From Actinomycetes bacterium (lineage in GTDB: Bacteria; Actinomycetota; Actinomycetes; Propionibacteriales; Propionibacteriaceae), in contig JAEWOI010000037.1 of assembly GCA_023460935.1 (NCBI GenBank), positions 1 through 29,281 of the forward strand: 29,281 nt of DNA, read 5' to 3'. A model generated the notes under the pieces. It did no database searches. It saw only the letters and a program-made list of their open reading frames with translations, and was not told the origin of the DNA. The position numbers and the translations under genes were made by a program. This document shows, one piece after another, positions 1 through 10,526 of this stretch (positions are counted from its first letter, which is position 1; every line of letters starts with the position of its first letter).

Positions 1-55
1 CCTGCACCCAGCGAACGTCGCTCACGTTGGGGTACCTGGCCAGCTCGGTGGCCAG

Positions 56-58
<3 letters not shown>
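1..58 (-). other. Continuation of the kgd frame beyond the in-frame TAG
   Basis: On the minus strand the codons after TAG (58..56) read LATELARYPNVSDVRWVQ up to the window edge. This matches the conserved C-terminal stretch of Kgd/SucA proteins, where a tyrosine-asparagine-valine segment leads to WVQEEP. A G-to-T change of GAG to TAG is the simplest explanation. The final part of the gene lies outside the window. Confidence 0.85.
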
Positions 59-3676
<3,618 letters not shown>

Positions 3677-3679
<3 letters not shown>

Positions 3680-3708
3680 GATCGCCTTCCTCCTTGCCTG
3701 ACGGCAAG
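3677..3708 (-). promoter_or_regulatory. kgd ribosome binding site partly within a small hairpin
   Basis: On the minus strand AAGGAGG precedes the GTG start of kgd. Immediately upstream is a perfect 6-bp inverted repeat, CTTGCC (plus 3693-3698) and GGCAAG (3703-3708) with a 4-base loop. Its proximal arm covers the first bases of the Shine-Dalgarno sequence. The hairpin could modulate translation; that is inference. Confidence 0.5.
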
Positions 3709-3729
3709 CGCAGATACCTACTCTGGCCG

Positions 3730-3735
3730 ATGTTA
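3730..3735 (-). promoter_or_regulatory. Possible kgd -10 box (TAACAT)
   Basis: In the 118-bp gap between the luxR stop and the kgd start, the minus strand carries TAACAT about 50 bases before the GTG. It fits the TANNNT pattern. No clear -35 at 17 bp is visible; TTGCGA lies about 21 bp upstream. kgd therefore probably has its own promoter, though read-through from luxR is possible. Confidence 0.4.
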
Positions 3736-3797
3736 CCCACCGCGGATCGTGATTCGTCGCAACCTCACCCAGCGACCCCGGGAGGGGACGGAATTGC

Positions 3798-5714
3798 CTA
3801 TTCAAGCAGGCCCAGTTCGCGGGCCCGCCGCACGAGTTCGCCCCGGGTGCCGGCGCCGAACTTGGCGCGCAGGGTTACCACCTGCTTGCGCACGGTGTTG
3901 GCCGAGACATGCAGTGCCGCCGCGATTTCGGGGACGGTCTCCTGGCCGGCGAGCAGCGGTAGCAGCACCTGTTCGCGGCGGGTCAGCGACACCGCCCCGG
4001 GTGGGTTCTCCGGCCCCGCGGCCAGCTCCTCGAGCCGGCGGGCCACCGACTCCGGGATGGTGACCGGGTCGGGGCCGGAGGCGGCCGCGGCCAGCACGCG
4101 CCGGCTGGCCTCGGCGGGCACCATGGCCAGCGGCAGCCAGAGGTCGTGGTCGAGGCACGCGGCCACAGCCGTGCGCGCAGCGGCGGCGGTGTCGCCACCG
4201 CCGCCCGCGGCAGCGCGGACGACCAGCAGCGTGACCCGGTCGAACTGGGTGGTCGCCGGGTCATGGATGCCCTCGGTGGCGGCGCGAGCGGCAGCCTCCG
4301 GGTCGCCGGACCACAGCTCGACGCAGGCCAGCGGCGCCCTCGCCCACTGCCGGGGGAGGCCGGCCAGCGCCTCGCGGGCAGCCCGGTGCGACCCCAGCCG
4401 GCTGAGCAGGGCCGCGCGGCCTCGGCCCAGCAGCGCCGAGCCGAGGCGGCCGCGGTGCTCCAGCGAGATCACCGAGTAGCGCGCGACCGTGGCGTCGGTG
4501 CGGGTCAGCACGCTGTCCGCGTCCCCCCACACCGCGCCGGCCAGTTGCTGCACGTGCGTGACCACGGTCCAGGACGGTGCGCCCGACGGCAACGGGTCGA
4601 GCTCGGCCTGGGCAGCCAGGCAGGCGGGCCGGTCGAGCCGGCGGAGCGCGGCCAACGCCTTGGCGATCAGTTCGGCCAGGGCGTCCTGTGCGCCCAGGCC
4701 GATCCGGTAGGCCGCGGGGGCGGAAAGGTGCCGCGCCGGCGACCCCGGTTCGCCGGCGAAACCGGCCAGCTCCAGGGCGAGGTTCCTGGTGCCGTGCACC
4801 AGGCCGCGCGCAGTCTCTGGCTCGAGCGCGAGCGCGAAGTCCGCCTCGGCGATCGAGGCGTGCAGGTCGGCCCTGGCCAGCGCGATCCGGCTCGAACCGG
4901 CGTGGAACACCGCCTCAACGAGCGGGTTGGGTGGGCGCTGCTCGCGCCGCTGTTCTTCGATGTGGGCGGCAACCTGGTTCTGGGTGTCCCAGGCGGCGTC
5001 CTGCGCTGCGGTGGCGGGGGTCGACGGCAGGAAGCGCTGCGCGAGCATCCAGATGGTGGCTGCGGCGATCGCAGCGTCGACGTTCGGCGCCTCCCGCCAT
5101 CGGGCGTGCAGCGCCACGGCGTCCGACAACAGCAGCCGGACCAGTTCCTGCTCCCGCTGCGAGGGCTCGATGGCATAGCTGCGCGCCGCTGCCCAAGCCC
5201 AGGTGAGGATCGGGTTGACCCGGCGGGCCTCGACCGGCAGCCCGGCCAGCAGGAGCAGTACTGCCGGGTCGCCCTCCCGGGCGTTCCGGCGCAGGTCGTT
5301 CAGCCAGCTCTCGTCGACGAGCGTCCAGCGCTGCAGCGCCAGGGCCCAGCGCAGCGCGTCGAGCTCGAGGTGCGGGTCCCGGTCGTGTTGCCAGCGCTCG
5401 AGCAGGAGGGCAGCGAGGTCGGCGAGGTCGGGTGGTAACTCGCCGGCGCTCGACACGGCCGGTCGCAGCACTTCCAGCCGCTGTGCGCCGTCGCGCCACT
5501 CCGCCTCGCCGCTGCCGGCTGCGAGCGTGCGGAACTCCGCCCAGTCCGCCGGTAGCCCGAGCCCCTCGATTGGGCGCAGGAAGTTGAAGGCAGCCTCGTC
5601 CATGTGCTGGAACAGCCGCAGCGCTGGTAGCCAACCGGCTGCCCGCGCACCGGTCACGGATGACTGCCCTTCAGCGCCGCTCGACTCCGGTGCCGCCCCT
5701 CGCTGCAGAGCCAA
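3798..5714 (-). CDS. LuxR-family transcriptional regulator with long helical N-terminal region
   Basis: 638-residue protein with a C-terminal LuxR/NarL-type helix-turn-helix (about 575-636): SLTRREQVLLPLLAG, then EIAAALHVSANTVRKQV and a closing RARELGLLE. The rest is Ala/Leu/Arg-rich and looks like an array of helical, TPR-like repeats. No Walker A motif is visible, so it is not a full-length LAL/MalT-type STAND regulator; it resembles a version lacking the NTPase. Start: TTG at 5714, preceded by AGGAGG with 5 bases between; no better ATG exists upstream in frame. It ends in TAG and lies 118 bp upstream of kgd on the same strand. Ligand and targets are unknown. Autoregulation or control of kgd is possible from position only. 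Confidence 0.8.
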   Translation of the reverse strand: MALQRGAAPESSGAEGQSSVTGARAAGWLPALRLFQHMDEAAFNFLRPIEGLGLPADWAEFRTLAAGSGEAEWRDGAQRLEVLRPAVSSAGELPPDLADLAALLLERWQHDRDPHLELDALRWALALQRWTLVDESWLNDLRRNAREGDPAVLLLLAGLPVEARRVNPILTWAWAAARSYAIEPSQREQELVRLLLSDAVALHARWREAPNVDAAIAAATIWMLAQRFLPSTPATAAQDAAWDTQNQVAAHIEEQRREQRPPNPLVEAVFHAGSSRIALARADLHASIAEADFALALEPETARGLVHGTRNLALELAGFAGEPGSPARHLSAPAAYRIGLGAQDALAELIAKALAALRRLDRPACLAAQAELDPLPSGAPSWTVVTHVQQLAGAVWGDADSVLTRTDATVARYSVISLEHRGRLGSALLGRGRAALLSRLGSHRAAREALAGLPRQWARAPLACVELWSGDPEAAARAATEGIHDPATTQFDRVTLLVVRAAAGGGGDTAAAARTAVAACLDHDLWLPLAMVPAEASRRVLAAAASGPDPVTIPESVARRLEELAAGPENPPGAVSLTRREQVLLPLLAGQETVPEIAAALHVSANTVRKQVVTLRAKFGAGTRGELVRRARELGLLE

Positions 5715-5744
5715 CTTCGCCTCCTCAGGGCCGCGACGCTGAGA

Positions 5745-5750
5745 ATTGTG
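5745..5750 (-). promoter_or_regulatory. Possible luxR-family gene -10 box (CACAAT)
   Basis: The minus strand has CACAAT 30 bases before the TTG start, giving a leader of roughly two dozen bases that contains AGGAGG. The same hexamer serves as the probable -10 of rpmE in this window. No convincing -35 is seen. Confidence 0.35.
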
Positions 5751-5829
5751 CGCGCGCGGCCGCCCGCGGTTGGCCCACTTTCCCAGCCCGCCGCGCAGCT
5801 TTCAAGGTCCGCACCACGCGGCCCGCGAT

Positions 5830-5890
5830 TGGTACCGCGCGCAGCACCGGTCGCCTCCCGGTACCACTTGGTGTACCAAACGCGGTACCA
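5830..5890. promoter_or_regulatory. Cluster of GGTACC palindromes, candidate operator array
   Basis: GGTACC occurs at 5831-5836, 5860-5865 and 5884-5889, and a variant GGTGTACC at 5870-5877. TGGTACCGCG (5830-5839) and CGCGGTACCA (5881-5890) are exact inverted copies. Between them TTGGT-GT-ACCAA (5868-5879) has perfect 5-bp arms. The cluster lies about 115-175 bp upstream of the LuxR-type gene's start, a plausible place for an activator or autoregulatory site. The factor is unknown. Confidence 0.4.
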
Positions 5891-5924
5891 GAGGGGCGGA
5901 CTGAGGGGCTGCGAAGCGAGTCGT

Positions 5925-5969
5925 CGGGCAGAGTCTGCCCGGTCAGGGCCGGCGCTCACCGGCGCTGAC
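5925..5969. repeat. 17-bp palindrome followed by an 11-bp stem-loop
   Basis: CGGGCAGA (5925-5932) and TCTGCCCG (5934-5941) are perfect inverted arms around one base. Directly after, GTCAGGGCCGG (5942-5952) and CCGGCGCTGAC (5959-5969) form a stem with one mismatch and a 6-base loop. Both are in the gene-free spacer between the regulator and the tRNA. An operator or an RNA structure is possible. Confidence 0.45.
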
Positions 5970-6070
5970 GAGCAGAACGCCGCGTTCCTCGGCCGCCTGG
6001 GTGCGGCCACACCGGAACCCCTCCCGTCAGGACGCGGCGACGGCCCTACGGCTTCCGCCAGCCGGGGCCG

Positions 6071-6105
6071 CCGGCCGGGGTCGCCCCCCTAACGACCCCG
6101 GCCGG
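6071..6105. terminator. Perfect 13-bp GC hairpin
   Basis: CCGGCCGGGGTCG (6071-6083) and CGACCCCGGCCGG (6093-6105) are exact inverted copies with a 9-base loop of six C followed by TAA. No T run follows on either strand, so it would be an actinobacterial hairpin-only terminator at best. It lies about 185 bp downstream of the tRNA-Arg 3' end and may end its transcript. Confidence 0.45.
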
Positions 6106-6289
6106 TCCTCACCCTCGAACCGGGACGTCGCCCGGCATCGCCGGCCGGCGGCGCGTCGGGATGGCGTTCGCCGGCTTGCCGCCGGCTCCGCGCGTTGGGG
6201 TATCGGGCAGCCGCGACCGGGAGCACGGCGGTGCCCGGGTGCTGTTCGTTACTGGTGAGTGGATCGGCCTTCGCCCTGGCCGGCCTGGG

Positions 6290-6361
6290 CGCCCCCGAGA
6301 GGATTCGAACCTCTGCTCCCGCCTCCGGAGGGCGGTGCTCTATCCCCTGAGCTACGGGGGC
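6290..6361 (-). tRNA. tRNA-Arg (anticodon CCG)
   Basis: A complete cloverleaf on the minus strand. The acceptor stem pairs GCCCCCG with CGGGGGC; the D arm is GCTC...GAGC; the anticodon stem CCGCC/GGCGG carries the loop CTCCGGA with anticodon CCG (plus 6326-6328), reading the CGG arginine codon; the T arm is AGAGG-TTCGAAT-CCTCT. The discriminator base is G at 6290. The 3' CCA is not encoded and must be added by the CCA-adding enzyme. No integrase or repeated tRNA end was seen nearby. Confidence 0.96.
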
Positions 6362-6407
6362 CCGGCCCGTGCGGGCCGTAGGCGACTGTAGCAAAGGAAC
6401 CTGCGGC

Positions 6408-6413
6408 TAGTCT
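6408..6413 (+). promoter_or_regulatory. -10 box (TAGTCT) of a probably leaderless lipoprotein mRNA
   Basis: TAGTCT ends 7 bases before the ATG at 6421, so transcription should begin at or next to the start codon. No Shine-Dalgarno sequence is present in this interval, in keeping with a leaderless transcript. Confidence 0.5.
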
Positions 6414-6420
6414 CATCGGC

Positions 6421-6942
6421 ATGAACCGCCGCCGCCGACCGGCCCTCGCCGGCGCCCTGGCCGGCGCCCTGCTCACCGTCGGCTGTGTCGGCCAGGCCCC
6501 GCCCGCCCCGGCAGTGCTGCGCACCACTCCGCCGCCCTGGCCGGCGCCCAGGGATGGCATCTCCTACTTCGAGCTGGCCGGCGTGCCTGCGTCCCGGCTG
6601 GACGACCGCTCCAACCAGCACGTCCTCACCCTCTCGGTCACCGTGGACGGCAGCCCGGTGCCGCTGGCGGCCAACATCGGCGTCGACCGGCCGCGGGCCC
6701 TGCAGGCGCCTGCGCACACCCACGACGACAGCGGCGAGGTCTGGCTGGAGGGCGCCGGCGCTACTGAGGTGACCCTCGGCCAGTTCTTCGTGCTGTGGGG
6801 GGTGCGCCTCGACGAGCGCTGCCTCGGGGCCGCCTGCGGGAGTGTTCGCGTGAGCGCCGACGGTGCGGTGGTGCCGTCGCCTGCCGAGCTCCGGCTGGCC
6901 GGCGTGCGGGACGTCCAGATCCGGGTCTCCAGCGGCGGCTGA
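6421..6942 (+). CDS. Small secreted lipoprotein of unknown function
   Basis: 173 residues. An Arg-rich N-terminus (MNRRRR), a hydrophobic stretch and the lipobox LTVGC with lipidation Cys22 indicate export and anchoring on the outer face of the membrane. A Pro-rich segment follows. The rest carries the pattern HTHDDSGEVWLE and then TLGQFFVLWGV, which I have seen in hypothetical actinobacterial exported proteins; two Cys in CLGAAC may form a disulfide. The His/Asp-containing motif could bind metal, but no function is established. It lies 27 bp upstream of lysA on the same strand, yet has its own -10 and probably no functional tie to lysine synthesis. Confidence 0.8.
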   Translation: MNRRRRPALAGALAGALLTVGCVGQAPPAPAVLRTTPPPWPAPRDGISYFELAGVPASRLDDRSNQHVLTLSVTVDGSPVPLAANIGVDRPRALQAPAHTHDDSGEVWLEGAGATEVTLGQFFVLWGVRLDERCLGAACGSVRVSADGAVVPSPAELRLAGVRDVQIRVSSGG

Positions 6943-6956
6943 GCAGGGGTCTGTGG

Positions 6957-6962
6957 CACTGT
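6957..6962 (+). promoter_or_regulatory. Weak candidate -10 (CACTGT) for lysA
   Basis: CACTGT ends 7 bases before the lysA ATG, the same spacing as the other leaderless starts of this window. It matches TANNNT only at the second and last bases. No Shine-Dalgarno sequence precedes the ATG. Co-transcription with the lipoprotein gene is the alternative. Confidence 0.25.
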
Positions 6963-6969
6963 TGCCGCC

Positions 6970-8388
6970 ATGACCCACATGCACGTGGCTGGCTCGATCC
7001 ATGCCGACGTCACCACCCCGGCACCGGTGTGGCTGACGCGGCCGGAGGACGTCAACGCGCTCAGCCCGAAGTTGTGGAGTTCGACCGTCCGGCGTGACCA
7101 GCACGGCGTCATCGAGGTCGGCGGGGTCCCGCTCACCCGGCTGGTCGAAGAGGTGGGCACGCCGGCCTATGTGCTGGACGAGGTGGACTTCCGGACGCGC
7201 GCGCGGGAGTGGCGCGAGGCCTTCGCCGGCTGGACGGTGTACTACGCGGGCAAGTCGTTCCTCAGCGGCGCCGTGGCGGGCTGGCTGGCCGAGGAGGGCC
7301 TCGGCCTCGACGTCTGCTCCCTCGGTGAGCTGACCGTCGCCCTCCGGGCCGGTTTCGACCCCGCGCGGATCGGCATGCACGGCAACAACAAGTCCGATGC
7401 GGAGCTGCGGCTCGGGCTGGCACGAGGGGTCGGCCGCATCATCGTCGACTCCTCCGACGAGATCACCCGGCTGGAGCGCCTGTGCGAGGAGCTCGACACC
7501 ACGGCGCAGGTCCTGATCCGGGTCACCACCGGGGTGGAAGCCCACACGCACGAGTACATCGCCACCGCGCACGAGGACCAGAAGTTCGGCTTCTCGATCA
7601 CCGGGGGCCAGGCGCTGGTCGGCATGTTCCGCTGCCACCACAGCCCACGGCTGCGGCTGCTCGGCATCCACAGCCACATCGGCAGCCAGATCTTCGACAC
7701 CAACGGCTTCGAGGTCGCAGCCAGGCGCACGCTGAAGCTTTTCGCCCAGTTCCGTGAGGCCACCGGCCTGGAGCTGCCGGAGCTGAACCTCGGCGGTGGC
7801 TTCGGCATCGCCTACACCAAGGAGGACACCCCGGCAGGCCCGGAGCAGCTGGCCGCCGGCCTGCGCGAGATCGTCGAGCACGAGTGCCGGGGCTTCGGGC
7901 TGGCGACCCCGGCGATCTCCATCGAGCCCGGGCGGGCGATCGTCGGGCCGGCCGGGCTGGCGGTGTACCGGGTCGGCACTGTCAAGCCGGTCGACATCGG
8001 CGGCGGGATGAACCGGCGCTACGTCTCGGTGGACGGCGGCATGAGCGACAACATCCGCCCGGCCTTGTACGCGGCCGAGTACTCAGCCGCGCTGGCCAAC
8101 CGCACCTCCGGAGCCGAGCCGGTGGTCTCCCGCGTGGTCGGGCTGCACTGCGAGGGCGGCGACATCCTCGTCCGCGACGAGTTCCTGCCCGGCGATGTGG
8201 GCATCGGGGACCTGCTCGCGATTCCCGCGGCAGGCGCCTACAGCAGGTCGATGGCCAGCAACTACAACCACACCCCGCGGCCGCCGGTGGTCAGCGTCCG
8301 CGACGGGCGGGTGCGCACCCTGCTGCGCCGCGAGACGATGGACGACCTGCTGGCGCTGGACGCCGGGCTGGCCGGGAACGGGGAATGA
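6970..8388 (+). CDS. lysA: Diaminopimelate decarboxylase
   Basis: Decarboxylates meso-diaminopimelate to lysine, the last step of lysine synthesis; PLP-dependent, fold type III. The 472 residues are usual for actinobacteria. Seen: the PLP lysine in YYAGKSF (K95), HSHIGSQI, the phosphate-binding NLGGGFGIAY, EPGRAIVGPAG, and the C-terminal AGAYSRSMASNYN. The substrate-binding CESGD motif reads CEGGD here, a Ser-to-Gly change next to the catalytic Cys. The ATG at 6970 is used; a second ATG lies two codons on. Its TGA overlaps the hom ATG (ATGA), which indicates translational coupling in a lysA-hom-thrH operon. Confidence 0.95.
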   Translation: MTHMHVAGSIHADVTTPAPVWLTRPEDVNALSPKLWSSTVRRDQHGVIEVGGVPLTRLVEEVGTPAYVLDEVDFRTRAREWREAFAGWTVYYAGKSFLSGAVAGWLAEEGLGLDVCSLGELTVALRAGFDPARIGMHGNNKSDAELRLGLARGVGRIIVDSSDEITRLERLCEELDTTAQVLIRVTTGVEAHTHEYIATAHEDQKFGFSITGGQALVGMFRCHHSPRLRLLGIHSHIGSQIFDTNGFEVAARRTLKLFAQFREATGLELPELNLGGGFGIAYTKEDTPAGPEQLAAGLREIVEHECRGFGLATPAISIEPGRAIVGPAGLAVYRVGTVKPVDIGGGMNRRYVSVDGGMSDNIRPALYAAEYSAALANRTSGAEPVVSRVVGLHCEGGDILVRDEFLPGDVGIGDLLAIPAAGAYSRSMASNYNHTPRPPVVSVRDGRVRTLLRRETMDDLLALDAGLAGNGE

Positions 8389-9677
8389 GCATGGAAGCAG
8401 CACCGCTGAAGGTCGCGCTGCTGGGCTGCGGCGTGGTCGGCTCGCAGGTGGCCCGGCTGCTGATCGAGCAGGCCGAGGACCTTCGGGCCCGGATCGGGCG
8501 CCCGCTGGAGCTGGTGGGGATCGCCGTCCGCCGGCTCGAGCTGGAGCGCCCCGGGATCGACCGCGCGCTGCTCACCGACGACGCGCTCGCGCTGGCCAGC
8601 CGGCCGGACGTGGAGCTGGTGATCGAGCTGCTGGGCGGCATCGAGCCCGCGCGCAGCCTGATCCTGGCCGCGATCGGCTCCGGGGCCTCGGTGGTGACGG
8701 CCAACAAGGCGCTGCTCGCTTCCGACGGCGCCACGATCTACGCCGCGGCGGAGGCCGCCGGGGTGGACATCTACTACGAGGCTGCGGTGGCCGGCGCCAT
8801 CCCCATCATCCGGCCACTGCGGGAGTCGCTGGTTGGCGACGAGGTCACGGCAGTGATGGGCATCGTCAACGGCACCACGAACTTCATCCTCGACAAGATG
8901 CACACCGACGGCGCCGACTTCGCCACCGCCCTGGCCGAGGCCCAGCAGCTGGGCTACGCCGAGGCCGACCCGACCGCTGACGTCGAGGGCTACGACGCCG
9001 CGGCCAAGGCCGCCATCCTCGCCAGCCTGGCATTCCACACCAGGGTGCGGCTGGACGACGTCTCCAGGGAGGGGATCACCGGCGTCACGGCTGCCGACAT
9101 GGCCGCGGCGGCGGAGATGGGCTGCGTGGTGAAGCTGCTCGCCCGCTGCGCGCTGAGCGAGGACGGCAGCATCGCTGTCGGCGTCCACCCGACGATGGTG
9201 CCGCTCACCCACCCGCTGGCCAGCATCCCCGGCGCGTACAACGCAGTGTTCATCGAGTCCACCCACGCCGGCCGGCTGATGTTCATGGGTCCCGGGGCGG
9301 GCGGCTCCCCGACGGCCTCCGCTGTGCTGGGCGACCTGGTCACGGCTGCCCGCAACCGCGTCCGCGGCGCCAGGGGCCCGGCCGAGTCCACCTACTCGGC
9401 GAGGGGGATCACGCCGGAGGGCCTGGTCAGCTCCCGCTACTACGTGTCGATGACCGTGCACGACGAGCCGGGCGTCCTGGCCAGGGTGGCGGCGAGCTTC
9501 GCCGGCCACGGCGTCTCGCTGCAGGCCGTGCGTCAGGAGAGCCAGGGCACCGAGGCCAGGCTGGGCGTGATGACCCACCTCGCGCGGGCCGAGCAGGTGG
9601 CGGCCACCATCGCGGAATTGCGCGGCATGCCGGAGGTCGACGCCGAGATCGACACCATGCGGGTCGAGGGCGCCTGA
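8385..9677 (+). CDS. hom: Homoserine dehydrogenase
   Basis: Reduces aspartate semialdehyde to homoserine with NAD(P)H, at the branch to threonine and methionine. 430 residues. The N-terminal Rossmann domain has GCGVVG (14-19); NKALL, GIVNGTTNFIL and the catalytic region EADPTADVEGYDAAAK follow; a C-terminal ACT domain begins near residue 352 (YYVSMTVHDEPGVLARV), normally the site of threonine feedback. It starts inside the lysA stop (ATGA) and its TGA overlaps the thrH ATG (TGATG). In most actinobacteria thrC and thrB come next; here thrH does. Confidence 0.95.
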   Translation: MSMEAAPLKVALLGCGVVGSQVARLLIEQAEDLRARIGRPLELVGIAVRRLELERPGIDRALLTDDALALASRPDVELVIELLGGIEPARSLILAAIGSGASVVTANKALLASDGATIYAAAEAAGVDIYYEAAVAGAIPIIRPLRESLVGDEVTAVMGIVNGTTNFILDKMHTDGADFATALAEAQQLGYAEADPTADVEGYDAAAKAAILASLAFHTRVRLDDVSREGITGVTAADMAAAAEMGCVVKLLARCALSEDGSIAVGVHPTMVPLTHPLASIPGAYNAVFIESTHAGRLMFMGPGAGGSPTASAVLGDLVTAARNRVRGARGPAESTYSARGITPEGLVSSRYYVSMTVHDEPGVLARVAASFAGHGVSLQAVRQESQGTEARLGVMTHLARAEQVAATIAELRGMPEVDAEIDTMRVEGA

Positions 9678-10276
9678 TGGACCTCGCCTGCCTGGACCTG
9701 GAAGGCGTCCTGGTTCCCGAGATCTGGATCCGGGTGGCCGAGGCCACCGGGGTGGAGGGCCTGCGCCTGACCACGCGGGACATCGCCGACTACGACCAGC
9801 TGATGCGCCACCGACTCCAGCTGCTCGACGAGCACGGCATCGGCCTCGCCCGGATCCAGGAGGTGATCGCGGAGATGGGCCCGATGCCGGGCGCCGCCGC
9901 CTTCCTCGACTGGCTGCGCACCCGCTTCCAGGTGGTGATCCTCTCCGACACCTTCTACGAGTTCGCGATGCCGCTGATGGCCCAGCTCGGCCACCCGACC
10001 CTGCTGTGCCACCGGCTGCGGGTGGCCGATGACCGGGTGACCGGCTACACCCTGCGCCAGCCGGACTCCAAGCGGGCAGCGGTACGCGCGTTCCACCACC
10101 TGAATTACCGCGTGGTGGCGACCGGAGACTCCTACAACGACGTCGCCATGCTCGCCGAGGCCGACGCGGGCATCCTGTTCCGCCCACCGGCCAACGTGGT
10201 GGCGGAGTTCCCGCGGTTCCCGGTGGTCACCGACTACGAGGGCCTCGCCGCGGCGTTCGGCTCGGCCCTCGGCTGA
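9677..10276 (+). CDS. thrH: ThrH: phosphoserine phosphatase / phosphoserine:homoserine phosphotransferase
   Basis: 199-residue HAD-superfamily enzyme that closely resembles ThrH of Pseudomonas along its whole length (LDLEGVLVPEIWI, LSDTFYEF, GDSYND, GILF). HAD motifs: nucleophile D7 in DLEG, S90-D91 in SDT, K132, and D151/D155 in GDSYND. The second acidic residue of motif I is Glu, as in ThrH, not Asp as in SerB. ThrH of Pseudomonas is known to dephosphorylate phosphoserine and to transfer its phosphate to homoserine. Coupling to hom by TGATG suggests that it supplies phosphohomoserine for threonine synthesis, replacing homoserine kinase. thrC is not in the window. Family assignment is strong; the role in threonine synthesis is inferred. 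Confidence 0.9.
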   Translation: MDLACLDLEGVLVPEIWIRVAEATGVEGLRLTTRDIADYDQLMRHRLQLLDEHGIGLARIQEVIAEMGPMPGAAAFLDWLRTRFQVVILSDTFYEFAMPLMAQLGHPTLLCHRLRVADDRVTGYTLRQPDSKRAAVRAFHHLNYRVVATGDSYNDVAMLAEADAGILFRPPANVVAEFPRFPVVTDYEGLAAAFGSALG

Positions 10277-10526
10277 GCGCATTCGCGGCGCTTCGCCCTC
10301 GGGGCCGCGCTGGTGCTACAGTTGAAAACGCGCGGTTAGCGCACGCCCCTCAGGTCGGGCAGGACGAACGCGAAGTAGCCACCGATTCGTCGAGAAATCC
10401 AGCAGCCTTCCAAACCCCAAGGGCTGACATTTCAGATCTGGTTGTCATTCTGAGTAGCTCTTCCAGAGCACTGGGCGGGCCTGCCTGAACATGAGTCCGG
10501 CGGCCGCCCGATCCGAAAGGAAGTTA
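10277..10526 (+). promoter_or_regulatory. Long AT-richer leader upstream of rho
   Basis: A 250-bp gap without a credible gene. TACAGT at 10317-10322 is a possible -10 and would give a leader of about 200 bases. The stretch 10381-10440 has 31 G/C of 60, well below the surrounding genes. It holds the 8-bp palindrome CAGATCTG (10433-10440) and a small hairpin GCTCT-TCC-AGAGC (10457-10469). Long leaders subject to autogenous termination are known for rho in several bacteria; that this is one is inference. Confidence 0.4.

Larger units (their letters stand above)
5715..6289. other. Gene-free spacer of about 575 bp
   Basis: No credible protein gene is seen: short open frames here lack Shine-Dalgarno sequences, are rich in Arg/Pro/Gly and resemble no family I know. 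The spacer holds the GGTACC cluster (5830-5890), the two inverted repeats at 5925-5969 and the 13-bp hairpin at 6071-6105. A small RNA cannot be excluded. Confidence 0.6.

Noticed and set aside
5748..6092. A 114-codon frame in the spacer downstream of the tRNA
   Set aside because: No ribosome binding site, Arg/Pro/Ser-rich translation without any family resemblance, and it runs through the inverted repeats.
6290..6361. tRNA-Arg as an integration site of a mobile element
   Set aside because: No integrase, no repeated tRNA 3' end and no foreign-looking genes were seen nearby.
8262..10187. A long minus-strand open frame across hom and thrH
   Set aside because: The plus strand encodes two full, motif-complete enzymes here; the antisense translation is Arg/Gly/Pro-rich and featureless.
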